From the NCBI GenBank assembly GCA_019510125.1, contig JAEKKX010000007.1, forward strand, positions 148,618-212,617: DNA of 64,000 bases, written 5' to 3'. The first letter of the stretch is position 1; each line of letters opens with the position of its first letter. Positions 26,236-35,068 of the stretch are shown piece by piece. A program made the position numbers and the translations under genes. The notes beneath the pieces are model-generated. The model saw only the letters and a program-made list of their open reading frames with translations. It searched no databases and was not told the DNA's origin. Source of the stretch: Lysobacterales bacterium (GTDB taxonomy: Bacteria > Pseudomonadota > Gammaproteobacteria > Xanthomonadales > Xanthomonadaceae).

Positions 26236-27314
26236 AGCTGCGCCACATCCTCGCCGTGGTGCTGAAGGAAATCCGCCAGATGCGGCGCGACCGCATGACC
26301 CTGGCGATGATGATCGGCATCCCCACGCTGCAACTGGCGCTGTTCGGGTTCGCGATCAACCTCGACGTGCGCAACCTGCCGGCGGCGGTCGCGGACATGG
26401 CGGGCACCGCCGGCTCGCGCATCCTGGTGCAGGACCTCTACGCCGCCGGGGTGGTGCGTCGCGCCGGCGAGGCGCGGACGCCGCAGGAGATCCGGGCCCT
26501 GCTCGACCGCGGCGAGATCAAGATCGGCGTGGTGATCCCGCCGGACTTCGAGCGTCGCCGGCTCGACGGCCGCGAGGCGGTGCAGGTGATCGTCGACGGC
26601 AGCGACCTGACGGTGCAGTCGGCGGCGCGCCAGCTCGCGGCGCTGCCGCTGGACGGTCGCGCGGCGTCGTCCGCGTCGCAGATCGCGATGCTGCCGCTGT
26701 ACAACCCGGAGCGCCGTTCGGCGGTGAACGTGGTGCCCGGGCTGATCGGCGTGATCCTGACCATGACGATGGTGATGTTCACCGCGATGGCGATCGTCCG
26801 CGAACGCGAGCGCGGCAATCTCGAACTGCTGATCACCACGCCGGTGTCCAGCGCGGAACTGATGATCGGCAAGGTGCTGCCGTACATCGCGGTCGGCCTG
26901 GTGCAGACCACGGTGGTGCTGCTGCTGGGCATCGGCGTGTTCGCGGTGCCGGTGCGCGGGCACCTGATCGACGTCTACTGCGCGGCGATGCTGCTGATCG
27001 TCGCCAACCTCGCCCTGGGCCTGCTGGTCTCGACCCGGGCGCAGACCCAGTTCCAGGCGATGCAGATGGCGTTCTTCCTGTTCCTGCCGTCGATCCTGCT
27101 GTCGGGCTTCATGTTCCCGTTCGACGGCATGCCGCGGCCCGCGCAGTGGATCGCCGAGGGACTGCCGCTGACCCATTTCGTGCGCCTGATCCGCGGGGTG
27201 ATGCTGCGCGGCGCATCGCTGGCGTCGCTGTGGCCGGATGCGCTGGCGCTGGTGGCGTTCGCCGCGATCACGATGACGGTGGCGATTTCGCGGTTCCGCA
27301 AGCGGCTGGATTGA
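26232..27314 (+). CDS. ABC-2 type permease (YbhS/YbhR-like)
   Basis: A 360-aa inner membrane permease with one N-terminal helix (MMIGIPTLQLALFGFAINLD), a periplasmic domain of about 130 residues, then five C-terminal helices. ERERGNLELLITTPVSSAEL and MFPFDGMPRPAQWIAEGLPL are characteristic of the drug/lipid ABC-2 family. E. coli has two permease genes in the matching operon; only one is present here, so it may work as a homodimer. Substrate unknown. Confidence 0.92.
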   Translation: MKLRHILAVVLKEIRQMRRDRMTLAMMIGIPTLQLALFGFAINLDVRNLPAAVADMAGTAGSRILVQDLYAAGVVRRAGEARTPQEIRALLDRGEIKIGVVIPPDFERRRLDGREAVQVIVDGSDLTVQSAARQLAALPLDGRAASSASQIAMLPLYNPERRSAVNVVPGLIGVILTMTMVMFTAMAIVRERERGNLELLITTPVSSAELMIGKVLPYIAVGLVQTTVVLLLGIGVFAVPVRGHLIDVYCAAMLLIVANLALGLLVSTRAQTQFQAMQMAFFLFLPSILLSGFMFPFDGMPRPAQWIAEGLPLTHFVRLIRGVMLRGASLASLWPDALALVAFAAITMTVAISRFRKRLD

Positions 27315-27334
27315 CGGCGGGGCCGGGGCCCGGC

Positions 27335-28462
27335 CTACAGCGATTCGAGGAATTCGCGCACCGCGGGGCCGAAGCGGGCGATGTCGACCAGGAAGGCGTC
27401 GTGGCCCTGCGGCGAGGGCAGGGCGAGGCAGCGGGCGTCGGCGCCGCCGGCGAGCAGGCCGTCGGCGATTTCCTGCTGCTGCTGGATCGGGAACAGGATG
27501 TCGGTGTGCACGCCGATGGCGAGCGCGCGGTCCACGCGCAGGTGCGACAGGCCCTGCGCGCAGGTGCCCGGGCCGCGCTCGGACGACCAGGCCTCGCCGA
27601 GGTCGAACCAGTCCATCGAGCGGCTGAGGTAGAGGTAGCAGTTCGGGTCGAAGCGGCGGATGAAGCGGCGCGCATGGCCCTCGAGGTAGCTTTCGACCTC
27701 GAATTCGAGGCCGAACGGATCGTCGTCGCGGCGTTCGGAGTCCAGGCGCACGCGGCCGAAGCGGCCGTCCCACTCCAGCGCCGAGCGGTAGGTGATCACG
27801 CCGAGCTTGCGCGCCATGCGCATGCCCGATTCCGGATAGGCGGCCTCGCTGTAGTCGCCCTCGTTCCACATCGGGTCGAGCCGGATCGCTTCGCGCTGCA
27901 GCGAGCGGATCGCGATCGAGAACGGCAGCGCGCGCGCGGCGCCGGAGATGTTGATGTGGGCGTGGGCGATGCCCGGGTGCCGCTGCAGCAGGGCCAGCGC
28001 GACCATGCCGCCCATCGAATTGCCGATCACGCAGGCCAGGCGCGCGATGCCGAGGCTGCGGACCACGTGGGCGGCGGCGTCGGCGCCATCCTCCACCGAC
28101 AGTTCCGGGAACGACAGCCTGTACGGCGCGCCGGTGGCGGGATCGATCGACGCCGGTCCGGTCGAGCCCTTGCAACTGCCCAGCGAGTTGACGCACACCA
28201 CGAACCAGCGGTCGGTGTCGATCGGCTTGCCCGGGCCGAGCATCGCTTCCCACCAGCCGGGCTCGGGGTTGTCGTCGTGGCGCGCGGCGTGCGCGTCGGG
28301 CGACAGGCCGGTGAGGATCAGCAGTGCGTTGTCGGCCGCGGGCGACAGCCGCCCCCAGGTCTCGTAGGCCATGCGCGCGCCGAACAGCGCGCCGCCGCGC
28401 TTCATCGCGAACGGCGAAGGCAGGTCGAGGAAGCGGGTGCCGGCGGGTATGAATTCGGTCAT
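27335..28462 (-). CDS. metX: MetX-family homoserine/serine O-acyltransferase
   Basis: Alpha/beta hydrolase acyltransferase of 375 aa. The nucleophile is Ser149 in GNSMGGM, and the rest of the triad lies in HTDILFPIQQQ and PQGHDAF. It activates homoserine (methionine route) or serine (cysteine route) by acylation. MetX homologs in Xanthomonas-type bacteria have been reassigned as O-succinyltransferases, some acting on serine, so the name metX should not be read as proof of acetylation or of a methionine role. The ATG at 28462 gives the family-length N-terminus. No SAM riboswitch is visible in the 79-bp upstream gap. Confidence 0.9.
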   Translation of the reverse strand: MTEFIPAGTRFLDLPSPFAMKRGGALFGARMAYETWGRLSPAADNALLILTGLSPDAHAARHDDNPEPGWWEAMLGPGKPIDTDRWFVVCVNSLGSCKGSTGPASIDPATGAPYRLSFPELSVEDGADAAAHVVRSLGIARLACVIGNSMGGMVALALLQRHPGIAHAHINISGAARALPFSIAIRSLQREAIRLDPMWNEGDYSEAAYPESGMRMARKLGVITYRSALEWDGRFGRVRLDSERRDDDPFGLEFEVESYLEGHARRFIRRFDPNCYLYLSRSMDWFDLGEAWSSERGPGTCAQGLSHLRVDRALAIGVHTDILFPIQQQQEIADGLLAGGADARCLALPSPQGHDAFLVDIARFGPAVREFLESL

Positions 28463-28541
28463 CCGTGGTATCCGGAAACGGTACGGCGCCGGGCAGCTTA
28501 CGCGATGGCGCCGTCGTTTACCGACGCTGTCCGCGGGACGC

Positions 28542-29528
28542 TCAGTCGCCCGCGGCCCGATCCGGGTCGGTGTCGAGCGCCAGCGTCGCCCGGATCGGCC
28601 GATGATCCGAGCCGATGTCGGGCCCGCGCACGCAATCGAGCCGGCGCCAGCCGGCGCCGGCGAGGACATGATCGATCGGAATGCCGAAATGCCCGGACGG
28701 CCAGGTCGGGGCCAGGCCGCAGGCGCGGCGCAGCCCGGGGGCGATCCGCGTGAGCGCGGTCGACCACGGCGTGGCGTTGAGGTCGCCCGCGACGACCGTC
28801 GGCCGCGTGCCCGCCGCGTCGGCCAGCGTGCGCAGCAAGCTGTCGCGCGCCGTTTGCCAGTGCGGGCCCAGCGGCGGCATCGGATGCGCGGCGACGACGC
28901 GCACCGGGCCGCGCGCGGTATCGAGGGTCGCGGCGAGCGCGGGAATGCCGTCGGCGCTGTCGCGGCGCTCGCGCTGCGACAGCGGATGGCGCGAGAGCAG
29001 GCCGATGCCGAACGGCGAGTCCATCGGTGCGAACTCGCGATACGGATAGACGTCGGCCAGCGCGTCCTGCAGGCGGTCCGCGTAGTCCGGCGTGAGTTCG
29101 ACCAGCACGACGACATCGGCCGGCTGCGCGCGCAGCCAGGCGGCGAGCGGGGCGGGATCGGGATTGCCGGCGCGCACGTTGGCGCTGGCGATGGTCAGCG
29201 TCGGCGCGGCGGCGGGCCCCGCCGCGGACGGCAGCGGCGCGCTCGCCGACCACAGCGGCAGCAGCGCCAGCGGCAGCGCGACCAGCCAGCGCCGGTCGCG
29301 CGCGCTCAGCAGCGCGATCGCGACCAGCCACAGCGCGGCGTGCGCCGGCTGCCAGTGCGCGATCAGGTCCAGGCCCCAGCCGAACAGGCCGGCCGACGCC
29401 GGCAGCGCCCGCATCAGCCACGGCAGCAGCAGCGCGAGCAGCACCGCGCAGGCGAACAGCCGCAGCGGCAGCGGCTGCCTGCGCCTGCGTGAGGCGGGTG
29501 CGCGTGGCATGCCTGGCTCGGTGCGCAT
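28542..29528 (-). CDS. Membrane-anchored endonuclease/exonuclease/phosphatase-family protein
   Basis: A 328-aa protein with a basic N-terminus, about three helices in residues 20-95, and a C-terminal EEP-fold domain from about residue 110. EEP landmarks are IASANVRAGNP, VVLVELTPDYADRLQ, VVAGDLNATPW and the closing GSDHRPI, which carry metal and catalytic residues. The catalytic domain probably faces the periplasm. Substrate (nucleic acid, phospholipid or sugar phosphate) cannot be told from the sequence. Confidence 0.85.
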   Translation of the reverse strand: MRTEPGMPRAPASRRRRQPLPLRLFACAVLLALLLPWLMRALPASAGLFGWGLDLIAHWQPAHAALWLVAIALLSARDRRWLVALPLALLPLWSASAPLPSAAGPAAAPTLTIASANVRAGNPDPAPLAAWLRAQPADVVVLVELTPDYADRLQDALADVYPYREFAPMDSPFGIGLLSRHPLSQRERRDSADGIPALAATLDTARGPVRVVAAHPMPPLGPHWQTARDSLLRTLADAAGTRPTVVAGDLNATPWSTALTRIAPGLRRACGLAPTWPSGHFGIPIDHVLAGAGWRRLDCVRGPDIGSDHRPIRATLALDTDPDRAAGD

Positions 29529-29551
29529 GGGTCGGTCTGCGTGGGGGCGTG

Positions 29552-29594
29552 CGCGCTGATCAGTGAGCGCGGATCAGTGGGCGCGGATCAGTGC
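29552..29594. repeat. Three short tandem repeats (GCGCGGATCAGTG)
   Basis: Two exact 13-bp words GCGCGGATCAGTG at 29567 and 29581 are spaced 14 bp apart, with a third variant (CGCGCTGATCAGTGA) from 29552. The last copy overlaps the end of the COG4705 gene. Probably replication slippage; no function is implied. Confidence 0.6.
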
Positions 29595-30352
29595 GCGCGC
29601 GTCGCCGGACGCTGCGGCAGGCGCCACACCAGCAGCGCGATCGCGGCGACGAGCACCGCGGTGGCGGCGTAACGGTCGAGCGCGAGGCCGCCGTGGTCCA
29701 GCGGTTTGTCGAGGAAGTCGCCGACCACCGCGCCCAGTGGCCGGGTCAGCACGAAGGCGGCCCAGAACAGCGCCGTGCGCGACAGCCGGGTGAACTTCGC
29801 GGCGAGCGCGATCAGCACGATCGCGCCGCCGAAGACCAGCGCGCCGCCGAGGTAGCCGAGGCCGGCGTCGTCCGCGGTCCAGTCGCCGAGCGCGGTGCCC
29901 AGCGTCTGCGAGAACATGATCGTCAGCCAGTAGAAGCCTTCGGACTTCGGGCTGGCGACGCTGGCGATGTCCAGCGACCCGACCGAGCGATGCCAGGCGA
30001 AGAACGACGCGGCGAGCGCGGCGGCCAGCAGCGCCGAACCGCCGGCGTAGCCGATGCCCAGCGAGCGGTCGGCGTAGTCGGCGAGGGTGGTGCCGACCGT
30101 GGTCGAGGCGATGATCGTCGCCCAGTACAGCCACGGCCGGAAGCGGTCGGCGCGGATCTGCGCGAGCACCGCGACCACGAACAGCGCGAAGAAGATCGCG
30201 GTGCCGACCAGGTAGCCGAGGTCCATCGACATCGACACCGCGTCGCCGCCGGTCTCGCCGAGGGTGGTGGCGAGGATCTTGATGACCCAGAAGCCGAGGG
30301 TGACCTCGGGGACCTTGGCGATGGCGTCGCAGGCGGTGGGCGTCGAGGTCAT
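29588..30352 (-). CDS. COG4705-type repeat membrane protein
   Basis: A 254-aa inner membrane protein with about eight helices. It is built of four internal repeats around the motif TLG-x3-GD: ATTLGETGGD, STTVGTTLAD, SQTLGTALGD and TRPLGAVVGD, each followed by a LGxGYxGG-like stretch. This matches uncharacterised proteins of COG4705. Function unknown; the repeat structure suggests a transporter or sensor with pseudo-fourfold symmetry. It lies 32 bp downstream of ccmI, so readthrough from the ccm operon is possible. Confidence 0.8.
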   Translation of the reverse strand: MTSTPTACDAIAKVPEVTLGFWVIKILATTLGETGGDAVSMSMDLGYLVGTAIFFALFVVAVLAQIRADRFRPWLYWATIIASTTVGTTLADYADRSLGIGYAGGSALLAAALAASFFAWHRSVGSLDIASVASPKSEGFYWLTIMFSQTLGTALGDWTADDAGLGYLGGALVFGGAIVLIALAAKFTRLSRTALFWAAFVLTRPLGAVVGDFLDKPLDHGGLALDRYAATAVLVAAIALLVWRLPQRPATRAH

Positions 30353-30384
30353 CGCGGGCTCCGTGGGCGGGGCGGTGGTCGGCG

Positions 30385-31404
30385 TCAGTCGCCGCCGAGG
30401 GTGAGCGCGATCGGCCCCTTCGCCGGCAGCGCGGTGCGCACCGGCTTCGATTCGATGTCGCCGGGCTGGCGCATCGGCGTGCCGCTCTCGGAAATGCGGG
30501 CGACGACTTCGACCTCGCGCAGCGACGAGAGTTTCGCGGTCGGCATCGGGCCGTCGGCGTCGTCGAGCACGATCTTGAGCGGCAGTTCGGCGACGGTGTG
30601 CTTCTCCACCGCGATCGGCATCGGCGGACCGTCCGGCTGGCGCGCGATCACGAACACGGTGGCGTCTGCGCGCAGGCGCACGCGCGCGGCGAACGCCGGA
30701 TCGAGGGCGACGGTCACGGTCAGCGCATTCGCGCCCGGTTCCGGCGGCTTCGGCGCGGGCAGCGGCGGCAGGCCGGCGTCCTTGCGCGCGGCGTCGACTT
30801 CGGCGCGCAGGGTCGCGCCCTCGTCGGCGCCGAGTGCGGCCAGCAGCGGCTCCCAAGTCCGCGCGGCCTCGGCGGCCTTGCCCTGCTGGCGCAGCGCGAT
30901 GCCGAGATAGAAGCGGGCGCGCTGGTGGTCCGGGGCCTGTTTCAGCGCGCGCTGCAGGTATTCCACCGCGCGCGCATCGAAGCGGTGTTCGGCATCGGCC
31001 TGCGCGCGCGCCTCGGCGGCGGCGGCGAGGTAGTCGGCTTCGTCCGGCGCGCGCTGGAGCACGGCCTCCCACGCGTCGCGGGCCTCGGCGTGCCGGCCGG
31101 CGCGGGCGTAGGCGCTGGCGAGCATGACCCAGCCTTCCTGGTCGGGGAAACGGTCGCGGTTGACTTCGAGCTGGGCGATCGCCTGATCGAGCGAGGCCGG
31201 GCGCTCGATCATCGCGGTGTCCAGCGCAACGGGTGTTCCGACCAGCCGGTACAGGCCGCCGGCGAGCACGGTGAACGCGGCGATCAGCACCAGCGCCGAG
31301 CCGCGGCGCGCGCGCCACAGCGGATGCAGCACGACGCCGAACGCGCCGAGCGCGAGCGCGGCGGCGAGCAGGGCGAACACGGTGGCGGAGGCGGAAGCGG
31401 ACAT
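30385..31404 (-). CDS. ccmI: Cytochrome c maturation protein CcmI
   Basis: Chaperone that holds apocytochrome c for heme ligation. The 339-aa product has two N-terminal helices (about residues 5-50), TPR repeats (GWVMLASAYARAGRHAEARD and onward) and a C-terminal beta domain beginning LTVTVALDPAFA. Of two in-frame ATGs the one at 31404 is chosen because AGGA lies six bases before it; it overlaps the ccmH stop as TGATG. It is the last gene of the ccm operon. Confidence 0.92.
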   Translation of the reverse strand: MSASASATVFALLAAALALGAFGVVLHPLWRARRGSALVLIAAFTVLAGGLYRLVGTPVALDTAMIERPASLDQAIAQLEVNRDRFPDQEGWVMLASAYARAGRHAEARDAWEAVLQRAPDEADYLAAAAEARAQADAEHRFDARAVEYLQRALKQAPDHQRARFYLGIALRQQGKAAEAARTWEPLLAALGADEGATLRAEVDAARKDAGLPPLPAPKPPEPGANALTVTVALDPAFAARVRLRADATVFVIARQPDGPPMPIAVEKHTVAELPLKIVLDDADGPMPTAKLSSLREVEVVARISESGTPMRQPGDIESKPVRTALPAKGPIALTLGGD

Positions 31405-31871
31405 CACCATTCCTGGGCATCGTCGTCGGCGACGGGGGGCGCGGCCGCGCGGTCGCGGCGCAGCAGGCGCCGGATCACCAGGCCGCCGGCGAGCACGAAC
31501 AGCAGCGGCCCGAACCACAGCAGCCAGGTGGTCGGGCTCACCCGCGGCCGGTACAGCACGAACTCGCCGTAGCGCGCGACCAGGAAGTCGCGGATCTGCT
31601 GGTCGCTGCGGCCCGCGCGCATCAGGTCGAGGACTTCGCGGCGCAGATCCACGGCGATCTGGGCGTTGGAATCGGCCAGCGACTGGTTCTGGCACATCAC
31701 GCAGCGCAGTTCGGCGACGAGGTCGTGGAAGCGGGTCGCCTCGGCGGTGTCGCGGAACTGCAGCGGCGCGGGGTCCGCGGCCTTCTGCGCCCCGGCGACG
31801 CCGGCGACCGCGAGCAGCAGCGCGCACAGCAGCGCGCGCCACCCGGCCATGCGGGTCGCGGCCGGGCTCAC
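31404..31871 (-). CDS. ccmH: Cytochrome c-type biogenesis protein CcmH
   Basis: Thiol-oxidoreductase subunit that keeps the apocytochrome CxxCH cysteines reduced. The 155-aa precursor has a signal peptide, the redox motif LRCVMCQNQ with Cys57 and Cys60, and one C-terminal helix (TTWLLWFGPLLFVLAG). The GTG start overlaps the ccmG stop as GTGA and has GGAG eight bases upstream. It corresponds to the N-terminal half of E. coli CcmH; the TPR half is the separate ccmI. Confidence 0.93.
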   Translation of the reverse strand: MSPAATRMAGWRALLCALLLAVAGVAGAQKAADPAPLQFRDTAEATRFHDLVAELRCVMCQNQSLADSNAQIAVDLRREVLDLMRAGRSDQQIRDFLVARYGEFVLYRPRVSPTTWLLWFGPLLFVLAGGLVIRRLLRRDRAAAPPVADDDAQEW

Positions 31872-32407
31872 CGGCGGCGCTCCGCGGCGGCCAGCGCCGG
31901 CAGCAGCTCGTTGTGCACGATCTCGTCGCTGAGCGGGCCGACGTGCTTCCAGCGCACGATGCCGTCGGCGTCGACCAGGAAGGTCTCGGGCGCGCCGTAC
32001 ACGCCGAAGTCGATCGCGGTGCGCCCGACCTCGTCGGCCAGCACCAGCCAGTACGGATTGTTGAACTTCTCCAGCCACGCCAGCGCGTCGGCCGGCTCGT
32101 CCTTCCAGTTGTAGCCGATCACGCGCACCCGCTTGGTTTCGGCGAAGCGGGTGATCACCGGATGCTCGACCCGGCATTCCACGCACCAGCTTCCCCAGAC
32201 GTTGAGCACGTAGGGCTGGCCGCGCAGCTCGCGGCCGGTGACGACGCGGGTCGGTTCGTGCAGCACCGGCAGCGCGAAGTCGGGCGCGGGCTTGCCGATC
32301 AGCGCCGAGGGCAGCGCCTCGCGGTCGGGATCGCGGCTCAGCCACACGCCCGCGGCGAGCAGCGCGGCGACCAGCAGGAAGGCGAGGAAGGGAAGCCAGC
32401 GTTTCAT
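31868..32407 (-). CDS. ccmG: Thiol:disulfide interchange protein CcmG/DsbE
   Basis: Membrane-anchored periplasmic thioredoxin-like protein supplying reductant for cytochrome c maturation. The 179-aa protein has an N-terminal anchor helix and the active site WCVEC (Cys75, Cys78) within LNVWGSWCVEC. YGAPETFLVD carries the cis-proline. The ATG at 32407 is chosen; two further ATGs within 15 bp upstream are possible. Confidence 0.94.
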   Translation of the reverse strand: MKRWLPFLAFLLVAALLAAGVWLSRDPDREALPSALIGKPAPDFALPVLHEPTRVVTGRELRGQPYVLNVWGSWCVECRVEHPVITRFAETKRVRVIGYNWKDEPADALAWLEKFNNPYWLVLADEVGRTAIDFGVYGAPETFLVDADGIVRWKHVGPLSDEIVHNELLPALAAAERRR

Positions 32408-32435
32408 TCGGGACATTTCCATGAAGGCCGCTGCA

Positions 32436-34385
32436 TCAGGCCGTGGCCCTGGCGGCGTCGCGTTTGCGGAAGCGTCGGTCGGCCGCGGTCACGAAGCCGC
32501 CCAGCGCCATCAGCACCGCGCCGATCCAGATCCAGCGCACGAACGGCTTGACGTGGACGCGCACCGCCCATGCGCCGCCGCCGAGCGGCTCGCCGAGGGC
32601 GACGAACAGGTCGCGGGTCACCCCGGGCAGGATCGCCGCCTCGGTCATCACCTGGCCGCCGAGGTACTGGCGCTTCTCCGGATGCATGACCAGCACCGGG
32701 CGGTCGTCGCGCAGCAGTTGCACGGTGCCGATGCTGGCGCGGTAGTTCGGGCCCTGCGCGTCGCGCACGCCGTCGAAGCGGAACGCGTCGCGGCCGATCT
32801 CCAGGGTCTGGCCGGGACGCAGCGCGACCTCGCGCTGCTGCGCCTGCGCCTCGACCAGCAGCGCGCCGACCAGGAACACGGCGACGCCGGTGTGGGCGAG
32901 GGTCATGCCGAGCATCTCCGGCGTGAACCGGCCGTTGGCATGGCGCACGCGCTGCCACACGAAGCGCGCGGTGCCGAACGCGATCCAGACCGCGCCGGCG
33001 ACGCCCGCGGCGGTCTTCAGCGGCCCCTGCGGCGCCTGGAAATACGCGATCGCGCCGGCGACCAGCGCCAGCGCCAGCCACGGCAGCAGCAGCTTCAGCG
33101 GCCGCGAGACCTGGTCGCGCTGCCAGTGGATCAGCGGCCCCAGCGGCAGCAGGGCGACCACCGGGGTCATCAGCACGATGAACAGCAGCGCGAAGTACGG
33201 CGGGCCGACCGAGAGCTTGTGCTCGCTGCCGATCGCGTCCAGCAGCAGCGGGAACAGGGTGCCGAGGAACACCATCGCCGCCGCCGCGGTCAGCAGCAGG
33301 TTGTTGACCAGCAGCAGCGCCTCGCGCGAGGCGCCGGTGAACGGCTGGCCGGCGTCGGTCTGCGGTGCGCGCAGCGCGTACAGCACCAGCGAGCCGCCGA
33401 CGACGCAGCCCAGGAACACGAGGATGAACACGCCGCGCCCGGGGTCGGCTGCGAATGCGTGGACGCTGGTCAGTACGCCCGAGCGCACCAGGAAGGTGCC
33501 CAGCAGCGACAGCGAGAACGCGGCGATCGCCAGCAGCAGCGTCCAGCTCCGGAAGCTGCCGCGCTTCTCGGTCGTCGCCTGCGAGTGCAGCAGCGCGGCG
33601 CCGGCCAGCCACGGCATGAAGCTGGCGTTCTCGACCGGGTCCCAGAACCACCAGCCGCCCCAGCCCAGTTCGTAGTACGCCCACCAACTGCCCAGCGCGA
33701 TGCCGAGGGTCAGGAAGCCCCAGGCGACGTTGGTCCACGGCCGGGTCCAGCGCAGCCAGTCGCGGACCATCTCCGGCGACGACGCGTTGCGGTCGAGCAT
33801 CGCCGCGATCGCGAACGCGAACGGCACCGCGAAGCCGACGTAGCCCATGTACAGCATCGGCGGATGGAAGATCAGGCCGGGGTCCTGCAGCAGCGGATTG
33901 AGGTCGCGGCCTTCCTCGGCCGCCGGCAGCAGCCGCGCGAACGGGTTGCTGGTGAACAGCAGGAAGGCGAGGAACCCGGTGGCGATCGCGCCCATCGTGC
34001 CCAGCACGCGGGCCACCACCGGCGCCGGCAGGCCGCGCGAGAACAGCGCGACCGCGCCGGTCCACACCGCCAGGATCAGCGCCCACAGCAGCAGCGAGCC
34101 CTCGTGCGCGCCCCACACCGCCGAGAAGCGGTACATCATCGGCAGCAGCGAATTGGAGTTCTCGGCGACGTAGCGCACCGAGAAATCCTGGACCACGAAG
34201 GCGTGGGTGAGGATCGCGAAGGCCAGCGCCACCAGCGCCAACTGCACGAAGGCCGCCGGACGCGCCACCGCCATCCACGGCGCCAGGCCGCGCTGTGCGC
34301 CCAGCAGCGGCAGCACCGCCTGCAGGGCGGCGACCAGCATCGCGAGGACGAGGGTGATCTGGCCGAGCTCCGGAAGCAGATGCAT
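32436..34385 (-). CDS. ccmF: Heme lyase subunit CcmF
   Basis: Integral membrane core of the cytochrome c heme lyase, which attaches heme to the apocytochrome CxxCH. The 649-aa protein has about 15 helices and the tryptophan-rich WWD motif in GWGGWWFWDPVENASFMPWL (around residues 235-254). Conserved histidines for heme b ligation lie in nearby loops such as GAHEGSLLLW. It is six bases from ccmE and 28 bp from ccmG. Confidence 0.96.
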   Translation of the reverse strand: MHLLPELGQITLVLAMLVAALQAVLPLLGAQRGLAPWMAVARPAAFVQLALVALAFAILTHAFVVQDFSVRYVAENSNSLLPMMYRFSAVWGAHEGSLLLWALILAVWTGAVALFSRGLPAPVVARVLGTMGAIATGFLAFLLFTSNPFARLLPAAEEGRDLNPLLQDPGLIFHPPMLYMGYVGFAVPFAFAIAAMLDRNASSPEMVRDWLRWTRPWTNVAWGFLTLGIALGSWWAYYELGWGGWWFWDPVENASFMPWLAGAALLHSQATTEKRGSFRSWTLLLAIAAFSLSLLGTFLVRSGVLTSVHAFAADPGRGVFILVFLGCVVGGSLVLYALRAPQTDAGQPFTGASREALLLVNNLLLTAAAAMVFLGTLFPLLLDAIGSEHKLSVGPPYFALLFIVLMTPVVALLPLGPLIHWQRDQVSRPLKLLLPWLALALVAGAIAYFQAPQGPLKTAAGVAGAVWIAFGTARFVWQRVRHANGRFTPEMLGMTLAHTGVAVFLVGALLVEAQAQQREVALRPGQTLEIGRDAFRFDGVRDAQGPNYRASIGTVQLLRDDRPVLVMHPEKRQYLGGQVMTEAAILPGVTRDLFVALGEPLGGGAWAVRVHVKPFVRWIWIGAVLMALGGFVTAADRRFRKRDAARATA

Positions 34386-34391
34386 GTGGAC

Positions 34392-34901
34392 TCAGCGCTG
34401 CGGCGCGGGCATGTCGGCGGCCGCGTCGGCGGCGGGCGGCGCATCGGCGCGCACGTTGTGCTTCTGGTGCGCCAGGCCCATCTTGTCGGCCACTTCCTTG
34501 GGCACGTAGGTTTCGTCGTGCTTGGCCAGCACCTGCTCGGCGACGAACACCTGGCCATGCATGCGCCCGGTCGCGACCACCGCCTGCTTCTCGCGGAACA
34601 GGTCGGGCAGGATGCCGGTGTAGACCACCGGGAGTTCGGCGTCGCCGTCGGTGACCCGGAAATGCGCCTCCATCGAGCCCTGCGCGCGCTGGAACGAGTT
34701 CGCGGACACCATGCCGCCCAGCCGGAACACCGTGTCGCCCGCGACCACCTTGGCGCCGGCGTCGCCGCGCAGCACTTCGCTGGGGGTGTAGAGATAGGCC
34801 ACGTTGCGCTTGAGCGCGAGGGTCACCAGCGACACCGCGGCGCCCGCGGCCACCAGCAGCGCCAGCACCAGCCACAGCCGGCGTTTGCGGGAGGGATTCA
34901 T
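34392..34901 (-). CDS. ccmE: Heme chaperone CcmE
   Basis: Periplasmic, membrane-tethered protein that binds heme covalently before handing it to CcmF. The 169-aa product has an anchor helix (residues 9-29) and an OB-fold. Heme attaches at His128 in the HDETYVPKE motif, with Tyr132 as axial ligand. The C-terminus after about residue 145 is Ala/Asp/Pro-rich. Its start overlaps the ccmD stop (ATGA). Confidence 0.96.
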   Translation of the reverse strand: MNPSRKRRLWLVLALLVAAGAAVSLVTLALKRNVAYLYTPSEVLRGDAGAKVVAGDTVFRLGGMVSANSFQRAQGSMEAHFRVTDGDAELPVVYTGILPDLFREKQAVVATGRMHGQVFVAEQVLAKHDETYVPKEVADKMGLAHQKHNVRADAPPAADAAADMPAPQR

Positions 34902-35068
34902 CGTTGCAGCTCCGTGGGAAGGGGGGCGGTGCGGGCCGGGGCGCGGCGCGCGAGCAGGCGCACGCGGCGCAGGGTGCGGCGGATGCGCATCAGCGGCGCG
35001 ATCAGGTCCCACAGCAGGACCACCGCGAACAGCGCGTAGGCGGCGGCGACGTAGCCGGCGTAGCTCAC
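34898..35068 (-). CDS. ccmD: Heme exporter protein CcmD
   Basis: Small membrane protein (56 aa) that stabilises CcmE with the CcmABC complex. It has one helix ([20 protein letters not shown]) followed by the basic [13 protein letters not shown] tail typical of CcmD. The GTG start overlaps the ccmC stop as GTGA and the stop overlaps ccmE, so both ends are fixed by coupling. Confidence 0.9.
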   Translation of the reverse strand: MSYAGYVAAAYALFAVVLLWDLIAPLMRIRRTLRRVRLLARRAPARTAPLPTELQR

